A stretch of 10,700 nt of DNA from an uncultured bacterium (GTDB lineage Bacteria > Bacillota > Clostridia > Lachnospirales > Lachnospiraceae). How positions within the stretch are numbered: position 1 is the first letter of the stretch; each line of letters opens with the position of its first letter. The notes beneath the pieces were generated by a model. It was not told the DNA's origin. It was given only the letters and a program-made list of their open reading frames with translations, and did not search any database. Shown here in pieces: positions 1 to 10,344 of the stretch. Made by a program: the position numbers and the translations under genes. Location of the stretch: positions 1 to 10,700 of the forward strand of contig CAJMNU010000049.1 in assembly GCA_905214855.1 (NCBI GenBank), in the 5' to 3' direction.

Positions 1-1
1 T

Positions 2-1003
2 ACAACGATTGATGAGTGGCATACTGTGCTGACAGCGTTTAAAGAGAAGAAAGGCGCTGAGGCTGCATTATGCTTTGACTGGGCAAACTTCAAAGATAAG
101 AACCAGATTATATTTGCATATGATACTTCTTATACCTATTATGTAGGTGAAGATGGAAAAGTTCACTATGGACCAATGGAAGACAATTTCAAAGACTATC
201 TGACAACAATGCATCAGTGGTATCAGGAAGGTCTTCTTGATAAAGATATGGCAAGTTTGAATGGAGATCAGGTTATCTCTAAGATGACAACGGATAAAGC
301 AGGTGCTTCTGTTGGTTGGGCAGCATCCCGTATGCAGGTGTGTATGACAACAGCCCAGAAGAGTAACCCAAATTATACATTAGCAGCAACACCATTCCCG
401 TCTCTGGAAAAGGGAAAAGCACCTAAGATGGGATTTATTGAGAATGCATTCCCAGATGTATCAGCAGCGATCACAACAAAATGTAAAGATGTTGAGAGAG
501 CAGCAAGATTGTTAGACTATGCTTATGGTGAAGCAGGACACAATCTGTACAACTTTGGTGTAGAGGGCGTTTCCTATGAGATGAAGGATGGCATTCCGAC
601 TTACACAGATATCGTTCTGAACAATCCGGATGGATGGCCACTGGCGCAGTCTATGGCTAAACACATCCGTGGAAACTACAATGGTCCGTTCGTACAGGAT
701 GGAAACTATATTGAGCAGTACTTACAGCTTCCTACAGTAAAAGAGTGTCCAACAACATGGGTGGTTGATACAGCTAGTGATCATATACTTCCAAACGTAA
801 CACCTCTTCAGGAAGAGTCTAAAGAGCTTGCTACTTTGAATAACGAGATCACAACATATGTTGATGAGATGGTTCTGAAATTCATCTTCGGTACAGAGAG
901 CTTAGATAATTGGGATACTTTTGTAAATACCATTAAGAATATGAATGTTGAGCGTGCTCTGGAAATTTATAACGGTGCATTAGATCGTTATAACGCAAGA
1001 TAA
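2..1003 (+). CDS. ABC transporter extracellular solute-binding protein, C-terminal part (5' end outside window)
   Basis: This is the carbohydrate-binding component of an ABC importer, normally a lipoprotein on the outer face of the membrane that hands sugar to the two permeases encoded next. The reading frame is open from base 2, so the real start, signal peptide and lipobox Cys lie upstream; a GTG at 26 is internal. About 333 residues are visible. The sequence is Trp/Tyr-rich, as is usual for sugar-binding pockets. Its end, including VERALEIYNGALDRYNAR, matches my memory of the C-terminus of family-1-type binding proteins paired with LplB/LplC permeases in clostridia. A GC-rich hairpin follows 20 bases after the stop. 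The family is fairly sure; the ligand cannot be read from the sequence and is inferred only from the downstream glycosidases. Confidence 0.85.
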   Translation, partial: TTIDEWHTVLTAFKEKKGAEAALCFDWANFKDKNQIIFAYDTSYTYYVGEDGKVHYGPMEDNFKDYLTTMHQWYQEGLLDKDMASLNGDQVISKMTTDKAGASVGWAASRMQVCMTTAQKSNPNYTLAATPFPSLEKGKAPKMGFIENAFPDVSAAITTKCKDVERAARLLDYAYGEAGHNLYNFGVEGVSYEMKDGIPTYTDIVLNNPDGWPLAQSMAKHIRGNYNGPFVQDGNYIEQYLQLPTVKECPTTWVVDTASDHILPNVTPLQEESKELATLNNEITTYVDEMVLKFIFGTESLDNWDTFVNTIKNMNVERALEIYNGALDRYNAR

Positions 1004-1022
1004 ATAGTCCCTGTAAACTGTT

Positions 1023-1060
1023 AGCCGGGTGCCACATGCGTTGCTGGTTCCCGGCTTTTA
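1023..1060 (+). terminator. Intercistronic hairpin (partial terminator or mRNA-stabilising stem)
   Basis: AGCCGGG (1023-1029) pairs perfectly with CCCGGCT (1050-1056), with an inner CCA/TGG pairing (1032-1034 with 1045-1047), and is followed by only four T and then a run of A. It lies between the binding-protein stop and the first permease. The short T tract suggests incomplete termination or a 3'-end stabiliser that lets the binding protein be made in excess over the permeases, as is known for other binding-protein importers such as malE-malF. The differential expression is inference; the pairing is seen directly. Confidence 0.65.
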
Positions 1061-1080
1061 AAAAAGAACAGAAAGGAACA

Positions 1081-2007
1081 ATGGGTATGGAAGGTAATTC
1101 ATTTAAAGTTAGGGTGAGAAAAGATTTTCAGAGAAACTGGTCTTTGTATGTTTTGGCAATCCCGGTATTGATTTTTTATGCAGTATTTATGTATAAGCCA
1201 ATGTACGGTGCGATCATTGCATTTAAGGACTTTATCCCGGCGAAAGGTTTTTGGGGCAGTGAGTGGGTTGGATTATATAACTTTGAAAGATTCTTCAAAA
1301 GTACATACTTTGTACGTTTGATGAGAAATACATTGTTACTGAGTATCTATAGTATTATTTTTGGTTTCCCGGCTCCGATCATTTTGGCTTTGCTGTTAAA
1401 TGAAGTAAAGAACAAAAAGTTCAAGAGCATTACACAGACAATCACATATTTACCACACTTTATTTCTTTGGTTGTTGCCTGTGGTATGATTAAAGACTTC
1501 TGTCTGAGTACAGGTATTTTTAATGATATTATTGCTATCTTTGGCGGTGAGCGTTCTCCTCTTTTGCAGGATCCAAAGTATTTTAGAACGATCTATACAG
1601 CATCCAGTATATGGCAGGAAGTTGGTTGGGGTTCTATCATTTATCTGTCCGCATTGTCTGGTGTAGACAGCCAGCTGTATGAGGCTGCTTCTATTGATGG
1701 TGCAGGTAAATGGAAACAGCTTCTTCATGTTACATTGCCATCCATTCTTCCAACAATTATCATTATGTTGATCTTGAGAATGGGTTCTCTGATGAGTATG
1801 GGATACGAGAAAACAATTCTTTTATACAATCCGGCTACTTATGAAACATCCGATATCATCTCCTCCTATGTATACCGTGTAGGTTTGCAGGAACAGGATT
1901 GGAGCTATTCTACGGCGATCGGTCTGTTTAACTCTGTAATCAACTGTCTCCTTTTGGTAGTAACCAATAAGATCAGTAAGAAGTGTACAGAAACCAGCTT
2001 GTGGTAA
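1081..2007 (+). CDS. ABC sugar transporter permease, LplB/UgpA-like
   Basis: This is an inner-membrane permease of a CUT1-type carbohydrate importer, one half of the transmembrane channel. The N-terminus is basic (KVRVRKDFQRN) and leads into a first membrane segment at about residues 21-38, then a KPMYGAIIAFKDF-type stretch typical of the LplB branch. The EAA loop that contacts the ATPase begins at about residue 200 (EAASIDGAG, with a downstream LPSILPT). The start is placed at 1081 or, equally plausibly, at ATG 1087: GAAAGGA at 1071-1077 is 3 bases from the first and 9 from the second. An in-frame ATG at 1036 is rejected because it lies inside the upstream hairpin loop and has no ribosome binding site. 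The length of about 308 residues is normal. The stop lies 14 bases before the second permease gene, so the two are surely co-transcribed. Confidence 0.9.
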   Translation: MGMEGNSFKVRVRKDFQRNWSLYVLAIPVLIFYAVFMYKPMYGAIIAFKDFIPAKGFWGSEWVGLYNFERFFKSTYFVRLMRNTLLLSIYSIIFGFPAPIILALLLNEVKNKKFKSITQTITYLPHFISLVVACGMIKDFCLSTGIFNDIIAIFGGERSPLLQDPKYFRTIYTASSIWQEVGWGSIIYLSALSGVDSQLYEAASIDGAGKWKQLLHVTLPSILPTIIIMLILRMGSLMSMGYEKTILLYNPATYETSDIISSYVYRVGLQEQDWSYSTAIGLFNSVINCLLLVVTNKISKKCTETSLW

Positions 2008-2021
2008 GGAGGTAGGCAAGT

Positions 2022-2906
2022 ATGAAGGGAAGTATGAAAGTAAAAACGTCAACAGGAGAGAAAGTCTTTCAGGTATTTAACTATATCATCCTGACTATTA
2101 TTGCAATCATCTGTTTGTATCCTATGTGGTATGTTGCAGTAGCTTCTTTCAGTGATAGCAACCGTTTGATGTCTCACACTGGTCCATTGTTAAAGCCTCT
2201 TGGTTTTACTGTGGATGCATATATAAAAGTATTTGAAAACCCAATGATCTTAAAGGGTTATGGAAACACATTGTTTATCTTGATCGTTGGTGTATTCTTA
2301 GATTTGATCATGACTTCTTTGGGTGCGTATTTCCTTTCCAGAAAGGGAGTTATGTTCAAGAAGCCGATCATGATGCTGATCATGTTCACAATGTTCTTTA
2401 GTGGTGGTATGATTCCTTTCTACATGACATTGAAAGATGTACATTTGCTGAACAGCAGATGGGGTCTTATCATCCCATTCCTGATCAGTACATATAATAT
2501 GATCATTTTGAGAACATCTTTTGAATCCATTCCTGTCAGTTTGACAGAGGCGGCTCAGATCGATGGAGCAGGGCATTTTACCGTTCTGTTTAAGATTGTC
2601 CTTCCATTGTCTAAATCTATTTTGGCAGTTATGGTATTGTACTACGGTGTTGGTATCTGGAACGCATGGTTCTGGGGTTCTACTATCCTGAGAGATAGAG
2701 AGTTGTATCCATTGCAGGTTATTCTGCGTGAGATCTTGATTTCTAATGATATTCAGGCTATGGGTGGCGGCGGAGACGCTGAGGCAATTGCTATGAGTAT
2801 CAAGTATGCTACGATCATGGTAGCAACTGTTCCGATTCTGTTTGTATATCCATTCTTGCAGAAATATTTTGCAACTGGTGTTATGGTAGGTGCAGTAAAA
2901 GAATAA
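2022..2906 (+). CDS. ABC sugar transporter permease, LplC/YtcP-like
   Basis: This is the second permease of the importer and forms the channel with the preceding one. The first membrane segment is at about residues 18-40 (IILTIIAIICLYPMWYVAV). The EAA loop starts at residue 176 (EAAQIDGAG) and is followed by the usual IVLPLSKSILAVM segment and a GIWNAWFW stretch common in LplC/YtcP proteins. The C-terminus (KYFATGVMVGAVKE) is nearly canonical for this branch. The strong site AAGGAGGT at 2006-2013 overlaps the previous stop and sits 9 bases from ATG 2022, which fixes the start. At 294 residues it has the usual length. No ATPase gene follows, so a shared MsmK-like ATPase encoded elsewhere is expected (inference). 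Confidence 0.92.
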   Translation: MKGSMKVKTSTGEKVFQVFNYIILTIIAIICLYPMWYVAVASFSDSNRLMSHTGPLLKPLGFTVDAYIKVFENPMILKGYGNTLFILIVGVFLDLIMTSLGAYFLSRKGVMFKKPIMMLIMFTMFFSGGMIPFYMTLKDVHLLNSRWGLIIPFLISTYNMIILRTSFESIPVSLTEAAQIDGAGHFTVLFKIVLPLSKSILAVMVLYYGVGIWNAWFWGSTILRDRELYPLQVILREILISNDIQAMGGGGDAEAIAMSIKYATIMVATVPILFVYPFLQKYFATGVMVGAVKE

Positions 2907-2955
2907 TCTATGTTTATATTCTTGGGGGAAGAGTATATAAGAGGGAAATATAAAT

Positions 2956-3059
2956 AAAAAGGCGTCTGTAAAGCAGAGTTATCTTTTCGTTCAAATAAAG
3001 ATTTTTGAGTGTAGATCAAGTTTGAACAGGGGGTGGTTTTGGTTAACAGCCGCCTTTTT
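2956..3059 (+). terminator. Large multi-branched terminator-like RNA element after the permease operon
   Basis: AAAAAGGCG (2956-2964) is the perfect reverse complement of CGCCTTTTT (3051-3059). The stem continues inward as CTGT/ACAG (2966-2969 with 3046-3049) after a T/C mismatch. The loop of more than 70 bases contains a perfect 7-bp hairpin, GTTCAAA/TTTGAAC (2989-2995 with 3021-3027). A competing local fold pairs GGTGG (3032-3036) with CCGCC (3050-3054), just before T5. It most likely terminates the importer operon. The long loop is unusual for a simple terminator, so a structured regulatory RNA is an alternative. The rest of the 335-base gap holds the repeats and promoter listed separately. 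Confidence 0.5.
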
Positions 3060-3068
3060 ACTGTAGTA

Positions 3069-3140
3069 AATTTGTATAGAAAAAGTCCAATTTGTATCAA
3101 TAGAATAAAAAAATGATTTATAAAAAATAGAATAAAAAAT
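3069..3140 (+). repeat. Two pairs of short direct repeats upstream of the catabolic-operon promoter
   Basis: AATTTGTAT occurs at 3069-3077 and again at 3089-3097, exactly 20 bases apart. AATAGAATAAAAAA is repeated at 3099-3112 and 3126-3139, 27 bases apart. All lie in very A-rich DNA directly before a TTGACA -35 box. Direct repeats about two helical turns apart are a typical site form for AraC/YesN-type activators, and the A-tracts could act as an UP element. The repeats are seen directly; the regulatory role is inferred, and low sequence complexity makes chance repeats possible. Confidence 0.4.
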
Positions 3141-3144
3141 AAAA

Positions 3145-3172
3145 TTGACAAATTATAGAAAACATTGATAAA
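3145..3172 (+). promoter_or_regulatory. Sigma-70/SigA-type promoter for the GH2-PHP-glycosidase operon
   Basis: A perfect -35 box TTGACA (3145-3150) is followed after 16 bases by GATAAA (3167-3172), which matches four of six bases of TATAAT. It lies about 90 bases before the GH2 start codon, on the 3' side of the terminator-like element, so it would start a separate transcript. A 6-bp inverted repeat, TGTAAA (3175-3180) and TTTACA (3195-3200), overlaps the expected start of transcription and could be an operator. Confidence 0.55.
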
Positions 3173-3229
3173 AGTGTAAATGATATTGCCTTTTTTTACA
3201 GGTTGCCTATGATGAAGGTGCTAAGATAA

Positions 3230-6218
<2,989 letters not shown>

Positions 6219-6229
6219 GAGGTATCATT

Positions 6230-7249
6230 ATGGGTGAAAGAGTTTGGCTGTTGCCGGAGGAAGGAAGATTTTATAAGGCAAATCTGCATTGCCATACGGT
6301 ACTTTCAGATGGACATTTGACACCAGAAGAAGTGAAAAAGGCATATCAGGATCAGGGATATTCCATTGTGGCGTATACAGATCACCGCCATTATGGATGG
6401 CATCCGGAATTAATGGATTCATCTTTTATTCCATTAGCGGCATATGAAGTGGATATTAATGAATTCTATAAGATTCCGGGAGACTTTTCCAGAATAAAAA
6501 CATATCATATCAATTTATATGATACAAATCCTTGGAAACAGCGTGAAGAAGAGAAAAAATCTCTTTTGCCAGAGCGTCGTTATACAGATATCAATTATAT
6601 CAATGAATATCTGGTAGAGAGAAGACTGGACGGTTTTTTTGCCTGCTATAACCATCCATATTGGTCTTTGCAGAATTTTGATGATTATAAAAATCTGAGA
6701 GAAGTTTGGGGAATGGAAATTTATAATTATGGTTGTGAACATGATGGACTTTATGGATATAATCCTCAAAGCTATGATGAGATGTTGAGAGAGGGAAACA
6801 GACTGTATTGTGTGGCAACAGACGACAATCATAATTCTTACCCATTCGGTGATCCGCTGTGTGATTCATTTGGTGGATTTACAATGATCAAAGCAAAAGA
6901 ACTGACTTATGAGGCAGTGGTCGATGCGTTATTGAATGGTGATTTTTATGCGTCCATGGGACCTGAGATCAAGGCATTGTATATCGAAGATGGGAAATTA
7001 GTGGTAAAGACCAGTCCGGTAGAGAAGATTTTCGTGGTCACGGAGGGAAGAAATTGCCATAAAAAATTGGCAAAATCAGGTGAAACGATCACAGAAGCTG
7101 TATTTGAGCTAAAGGGAAATGAAGGCTATATCCGTGTGGATATAAGAGATGAGAAAGGTCTTCATGCCAATTCTAACGCATATTTTTTGAGCAGTATGAC
7201 CCCTGTGAGAAAATCATATCTGGTGGAAGGGCGTAAGGAGGAAAAATGA
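6230..7249 (+). CDS. PHP-domain metallohydrolase (CehA/McbA-like)
   Basis: The 339-residue product is a polymerase-and-histidinol-phosphatase (PHP) fold enzyme, expected to bind two or three metal ions in a TIM-like barrel and cut phosphate esters or related bonds. Likely ligands are visible in order: H20 and H22 of HCHTVLSDG, D27, D51/H52 of YTDHRHY, E73, H93 (TYHINLY), H142 (NHPYW), E163 (MEIYN), and D199/H201 (ATDDNHN). All usual PHP motifs are therefore present. A beta-rich tail of about 100 residues (YASMGPEIKALYIEDGKL onward) resembles that of CehA/McbA-type members. AGGAGGT at 6217-6223 overlaps the GH2 stop and sits 7 bases from ATG 6230, which decides the start over an in-frame ATG at 6191. 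There is no signal peptide, so it acts in the cytoplasm. The substrate is unknown; placement between two glycosidase genes points to a modified or phosphorylated glycan (inference). Confidence 0.85.
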   Translation: MGERVWLLPEEGRFYKANLHCHTVLSDGHLTPEEVKKAYQDQGYSIVAYTDHRHYGWHPELMDSSFIPLAAYEVDINEFYKIPGDFSRIKTYHINLYDTNPWKQREEEKKSLLPERRYTDINYINEYLVERRLDGFFACYNHPYWSLQNFDDYKNLREVWGMEIYNYGCEHDGLYGYNPQSYDEMLREGNRLYCVATDDNHNSYPFGDPLCDSFGGFTMIKAKELTYEAVVDALLNGDFYASMGPEIKALYIEDGKLVVKTSPVEKIFVVTEGRNCHKKLAKSGETITEAVFELKGNEGYIRVDIRDEKGLHANSNAYFLSSMTPVRKSYLVEGRKEEK

Positions 7250-9132
7250 GAGTTCAACTAGAAAATATGGCAATTGAGCTGAATGAACGTACATTAGGGA
7301 TTCAGATAGAGGCAGATGGGATTCTCTGGAAAACTTCAAAAGACTGGATTCCGGTTGTAAAATTGAAAGATGGAGAAGTTCCATTTACAAATTGGAAGAA
7401 GATACAGCATATCGAATTTACGTCTGGAGTAGGCGTGGGGATTCATTCTATGTATCGGGGCTGCCAGAAAGAAGGAAGCGAATTTGAATATGATTTTGAC
7501 ACACTGATTTGGATAGAAGAGGCAAATCAGACAATACATACAGAGTGGATCCCGATTTGTGAAAAAGGACTTGATGTTTTGGAGGTATGCTGGCCGGGAA
7601 GTTTGGAGCGTGTGGGAGCAGCAGGGGAAGGATACACGGTTTTAAATGCCGGACAGGGTATGATCGTGCCGGACACATGGTCTCAGCCTATTGAAAAATT
7701 AGGATTTAACGGGATGTTTTTGACCGCAGGAAGTTATATGCCTTGGTTTGGTCAGGTAAAAGAGCAGGCTGGCTATATCGCAATTGCAGAGACACCATGG
7801 AACGGAGGCGTAAATGTAGAGCATCCGGCAGGAGGTCCATATACAAAAGTCGGGGTACGATGGGAATTGAGTTTGGGACAGATGGCATATAGAAGATCTC
7901 TTCTTTATACGTTTCTTTCTAAATGTGATTATAACGATCTCTGTAAGGTATACCGCAATTATGTGAAAGAGACCGGACATTTTACTTCACTGGAAGAGAA
8001 GGCAGCAAAAGTACCATCTGTCAATGATCTGATCGGATGTTCATTTGTACATTTTGGGATTAAAACCAGTGTGAACCCAAAATCTGATTTCTTTGATCCA
8101 CAAAATCCAGATAAGAATAATAGAGTGACACCATTTGCTGTCCGTCAGAAGACGATTGAAGAGATCCACGACCTTGGGATGAAGAAGGTATATCTGCATT
8201 TGGATGGATGGGCAGAGCCGGGATATGACAACCAGCATCCAGATTATACTCCTGCATGTGAAGAGGCAGGCGGCTGGGCAGGTATGAAAGATCTGGCAGA
8301 TACTATGCATAAATTTGGATATATGTTTGGAATCCATGACCAGTACAGAGATTACTATTTTGAAGCACCTTCTTTTGATCCAGCTTATGCAGTACAACTT
8401 CCAGATGGATCTATGCCATCTCATGCACGTTGGGCAGGAGGTCCTCAGACATACCTTTGCACTACACAAGCCCCTTATTATGTGCGCAGGAATTTTAAAA
8501 AGATAGAAGAAAATGGTATCCATTTGGATGGAGCATATCTGGATGTATTTACCTGCAATGAGGGAGATGAATGTGCAAATCCAATGCACAGGATGACAAG
8601 AAGAGAGAGTTATGAATACAGAGGTAAATGTTTTGAATGGCTTCTGGCTCATGGAATTTTGTCAAGTTCAGAGGAAGTTTCTGATTGGAGTATAAAGAGT
8701 CTGGTATTTTGTCACTATGCTCCATATCATTTTATGCTTCAGGCACCGGGAACACCAAGAGAGGGAATCTCAGTACCATTGTTCAATCTGGTATACCATG
8801 ACTGTGTGGTAGAACCTTGGATGATGGATAAGATCAGTGAAAAGGAAGATCTGATGCTGTATGCATTATTAAATGGAGGTGCTCCATATCTCATCCGTGA
8901 GGGAGCTTATGCAAATACAGATGGTGCATTTGAATCTGAATTTTCGTTTAGCCTGAAAGAGCAGGCGAAGCGCTGTGAGGTTGTGGCAAAACTGCATGAG
9001 AAAGTGGCAAAACAGGAAATGGTGCGCCATGAGCTTTTGACAGAAGATGGAACACGTCAGAAGAGTATATTTGCAGATGGAACAGAAGTAGTTGTAGATT
9101 TTGAGAAAAATACATACGAGATCATCCAGTAA
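7246..9132 (+). CDS. Putative TIM-barrel glycoside hydrolase, GH129/GH101-like
   Basis: The 628-residue protein has a beta-sandwich N-terminal half (to about residue 260), a barrel of about residues 265-560, and a short beta C-terminus. Barrel motifs include YLHLDGWAEPGYDNQHPDY (D320), EAGGWAGMKDLADTMHKFGY, FGIHDQYRDYYFEAPSF (H364, D365), HLDGAYLDVFT (D428, D433) and SSSEEVSDW (E476, E477). This layout recalls the GH129 alpha-N-acetylgalactosaminidases of bifidobacteria and, more distantly, GH101. In those families an Asp ends one barrel strand and a Glu lies some 40 residues further on, so D433 and E476 or E477 are my candidates for nucleophile and acid/base. It has no signal peptide, consistent with intracellular GH129 enzymes. 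The start ATG 7246 overlaps the previous stop as ATGA and follows AAGGAGG (7235-7241), which indicates translational coupling. The family assignment is from memory of motifs; a DUF-type TIM-barrel protein is the alternative. Confidence 0.6.
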   Translation: MRVQLENMAIELNERTLGIQIEADGILWKTSKDWIPVVKLKDGEVPFTNWKKIQHIEFTSGVGVGIHSMYRGCQKEGSEFEYDFDTLIWIEEANQTIHTEWIPICEKGLDVLEVCWPGSLERVGAAGEGYTVLNAGQGMIVPDTWSQPIEKLGFNGMFLTAGSYMPWFGQVKEQAGYIAIAETPWNGGVNVEHPAGGPYTKVGVRWELSLGQMAYRRSLLYTFLSKCDYNDLCKVYRNYVKETGHFTSLEEKAAKVPSVNDLIGCSFVHFGIKTSVNPKSDFFDPQNPDKNNRVTPFAVRQKTIEEIHDLGMKKVYLHLDGWAEPGYDNQHPDYTPACEEAGGWAGMKDLADTMHKFGYMFGIHDQYRDYYFEAPSFDPAYAVQLPDGSMPSHARWAGGPQTYLCTTQAPYYVRRNFKKIEENGIHLDGAYLDVFTCNEGDECANPMHRMTRRESYEYRGKCFEWLLAHGILSSSEEVSDWSIKSLVFCHYAPYHFMLQAPGTPREGISVPLFNLVYHDCVVEPWMMDKISEKEDLMLYALLNGGAPYLIREGAYANTDGAFESEFSFSLKEQAKRCEVVAKLHEKVAKQEMVRHELLTEDGTRQKSIFADGTEVVVDFEKNTYEIIQ

Positions 9133-9184
9133 AAAGAGGATGTCAGGAAACAAAAAAAGATCATTTTGATAGGCAGTAAAAGGG

Positions 9185-9212
9185 CGGGAGTGCAGCAAAG
9201 CGCTCCCGTTTT
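9185..9212 (+). terminator. Intrinsic terminator of the catabolic operon
   Basis: CGGGAGTGC (9185-9193) pairs with GCGCTCCCG (9200-9208) over 9 bp with one G-U pair and a six-base AGCAAA loop, followed by TTTT (9209-9212). It lies 52 bases after the glycosidase stop and before the next promoter, so it closes the GH2-PHP-glycosidase transcript. Confidence 0.9.
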
Positions 9213-9249
9213 GCTATACATATACCCTATTTTCCCGAAAGATATGGTG

Positions 9250-9278
9250 TTGCAGTCAAAAGAATATAGTGTTATGAT
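9250..9278 (+). promoter_or_regulatory. Extended -10 promoter for the moxR operon
   Basis: TATGAT (9273-9278) matches five of six bases of the -10 consensus and is preceded by TGT (9270-9272), an extended -10 motif. A weak -35-like TTGCAG (9250-9255) lies 17 bases upstream. It sits between the terminator at 9185-9212 and the moxR start at 9378, leaving a leader of roughly 90 bases. Confidence 0.6.
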
Positions 9279-9377
9279 TAAAAATCGAAGAGAGAATTTT
9301 GAAGAGAACGGTTTTCTTACTATCTGAAATAAGGGCGAATGGGAGCAAATAAGGGAATCATAGAGGGAGTAACAAGA

Positions 9378-10316
9378 ATGGATGAAAAGGTTCAAAAGAT
9401 AAGGGATAACATCAAAAAAGTAATTGTAGGAAAAGATGAGGTGATCGATCATATCCTTACCGCTTTGCTTGCCGAGGGGCATGTTTTGCTTGAGGATGTG
9501 CCGGGAACGGGAAAAACGGTTTTGGCAAAGTCTTTGGCAAGGAGTCTGGATATGAGTTTTGGAAGAATCCAGTTTACTCCGGATCTGCTTCCATCTGATA
9601 TCACAGGACTAAATTACTACAATCAGAAACAGGGGGAATTTATCCTCAGAAAAGGACCTGTTTTTACAAATATTCTTTTGGCAGATGAGATCAATCGGGC
9701 AACACCAAGGACACAGTCCAGCCTTTTAGAGTGTATGGAAGAGTCACAGGTTACAATTGATGGAGAGACACGAGCACTGGAAAGTCCATTTTTTGTCATT
9801 GCAACACAAAATCCAATTGAAACCGCAGGCACGTATCCGCTTCCAGAAGCTCAGTTAGATCGCTTTTTAATGGAACTTTCTATGGGATATCCGACTGAGG
9901 AAGAGGAACTTTTTTTGATGACACGTTTTCTAAAACAGAATCCATTGGAAGAATTGTCAGCGGTCTGTACAAAAGAGGAAATCTTGCATATGAGGGAATC
10001 TGCTAAGGATATATATGTACATCCCATTTTAATGGAATATATGGTCCAGTTGGTTCAAGAGACCCGTAAAGAAGAGTATGCTATGAATGGGGTAAGCCCC
10101 AGAGGAACACTTTCTTTTCTGCGGGCAGTGCGTGCATATGCTATGGTAAAAGGACGACAGTATGTTGTGCCAGAAGATATCAAGGAGCTTGCTATACCAG
10201 TTTTGGCGCATCGTCTTGTTCCAATGAGAAGTTTTTCTGGAGGAAAAAGCAAAAAACAGGTAATCCGACAGATTTTGGATAAAGTGCCAGTTCCAACAGA
10301 AGAATGGAATCGATAA
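9378..10316 (+). CDS. MoxR-family AAA+ ATPase
   Basis: This 312-residue protein is a complete MoxR AAA+ ATPase, a chaperone-like enzyme thought to remodel or assemble protein complexes, often with DUF58 and VWA partners. Visible motifs are Walker A VPGTGKT (residues 41-47), the FTPDLLPSDITG segment typical of MoxR (66-77), Walker B ILLADEINR (D103, E104), sensor 1 ATQNP (142-146), an arginine-finger region QLDRF (R162), and sensor 2 SPRGT (R242). The start at 9378 follows GGGAG (9365-9369) by 8 bases and gives the usual short MoxR N-terminus; an in-frame ATG at 9339 would add 13 residues that do not look family-like. The next gene is DUF58, the standard MoxR neighbour. It appears unrelated to the sugar locus. 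The symbol is left blank because MoxR subfamilies differ in role. Confidence 0.93.
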   Translation: MDEKVQKIRDNIKKVIVGKDEVIDHILTALLAEGHVLLEDVPGTGKTVLAKSLARSLDMSFGRIQFTPDLLPSDITGLNYYNQKQGEFILRKGPVFTNILLADEINRATPRTQSSLLECMEESQVTIDGETRALESPFFVIATQNPIETAGTYPLPEAQLDRFLMELSMGYPTEEEELFLMTRFLKQNPLEELSAVCTKEEILHMRESAKDIYVHPILMEYMVQLVQETRKEEYAMNGVSPRGTLSFLRAVRAYAMVKGRQYVVPEDIKELAIPVLAHRLVPMRSFSGGKSKKQVIRQILDKVPVPTEEWNR

Positions 10317-10344
10317 GATAAAGAGAATGTAGAGTATATAGAGT

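Noticed and set aside
1036..1080. An N-terminal extension of the first permease from ATG 1036
   Set aside because: The codon lies in the loop of the 1023-1056 hairpin without an SD site, and the extra residues do not look like a permease N-terminus.
3177..3190. A CcpA cre-like site near the GH2 promoter (TGTAAATGATATTG, 3175-3188)
   Set aside because: It lacks the central CG and the final CA of the cre consensus, with three mismatches at key positions, so it is too weak to call.
8315..8506. A 63-codon + strand frame inside the GH129-like gene
   Set aside because: It has no ribosome binding site and no recognisable features, and it lies wholly within a clearly coding gene in another frame.
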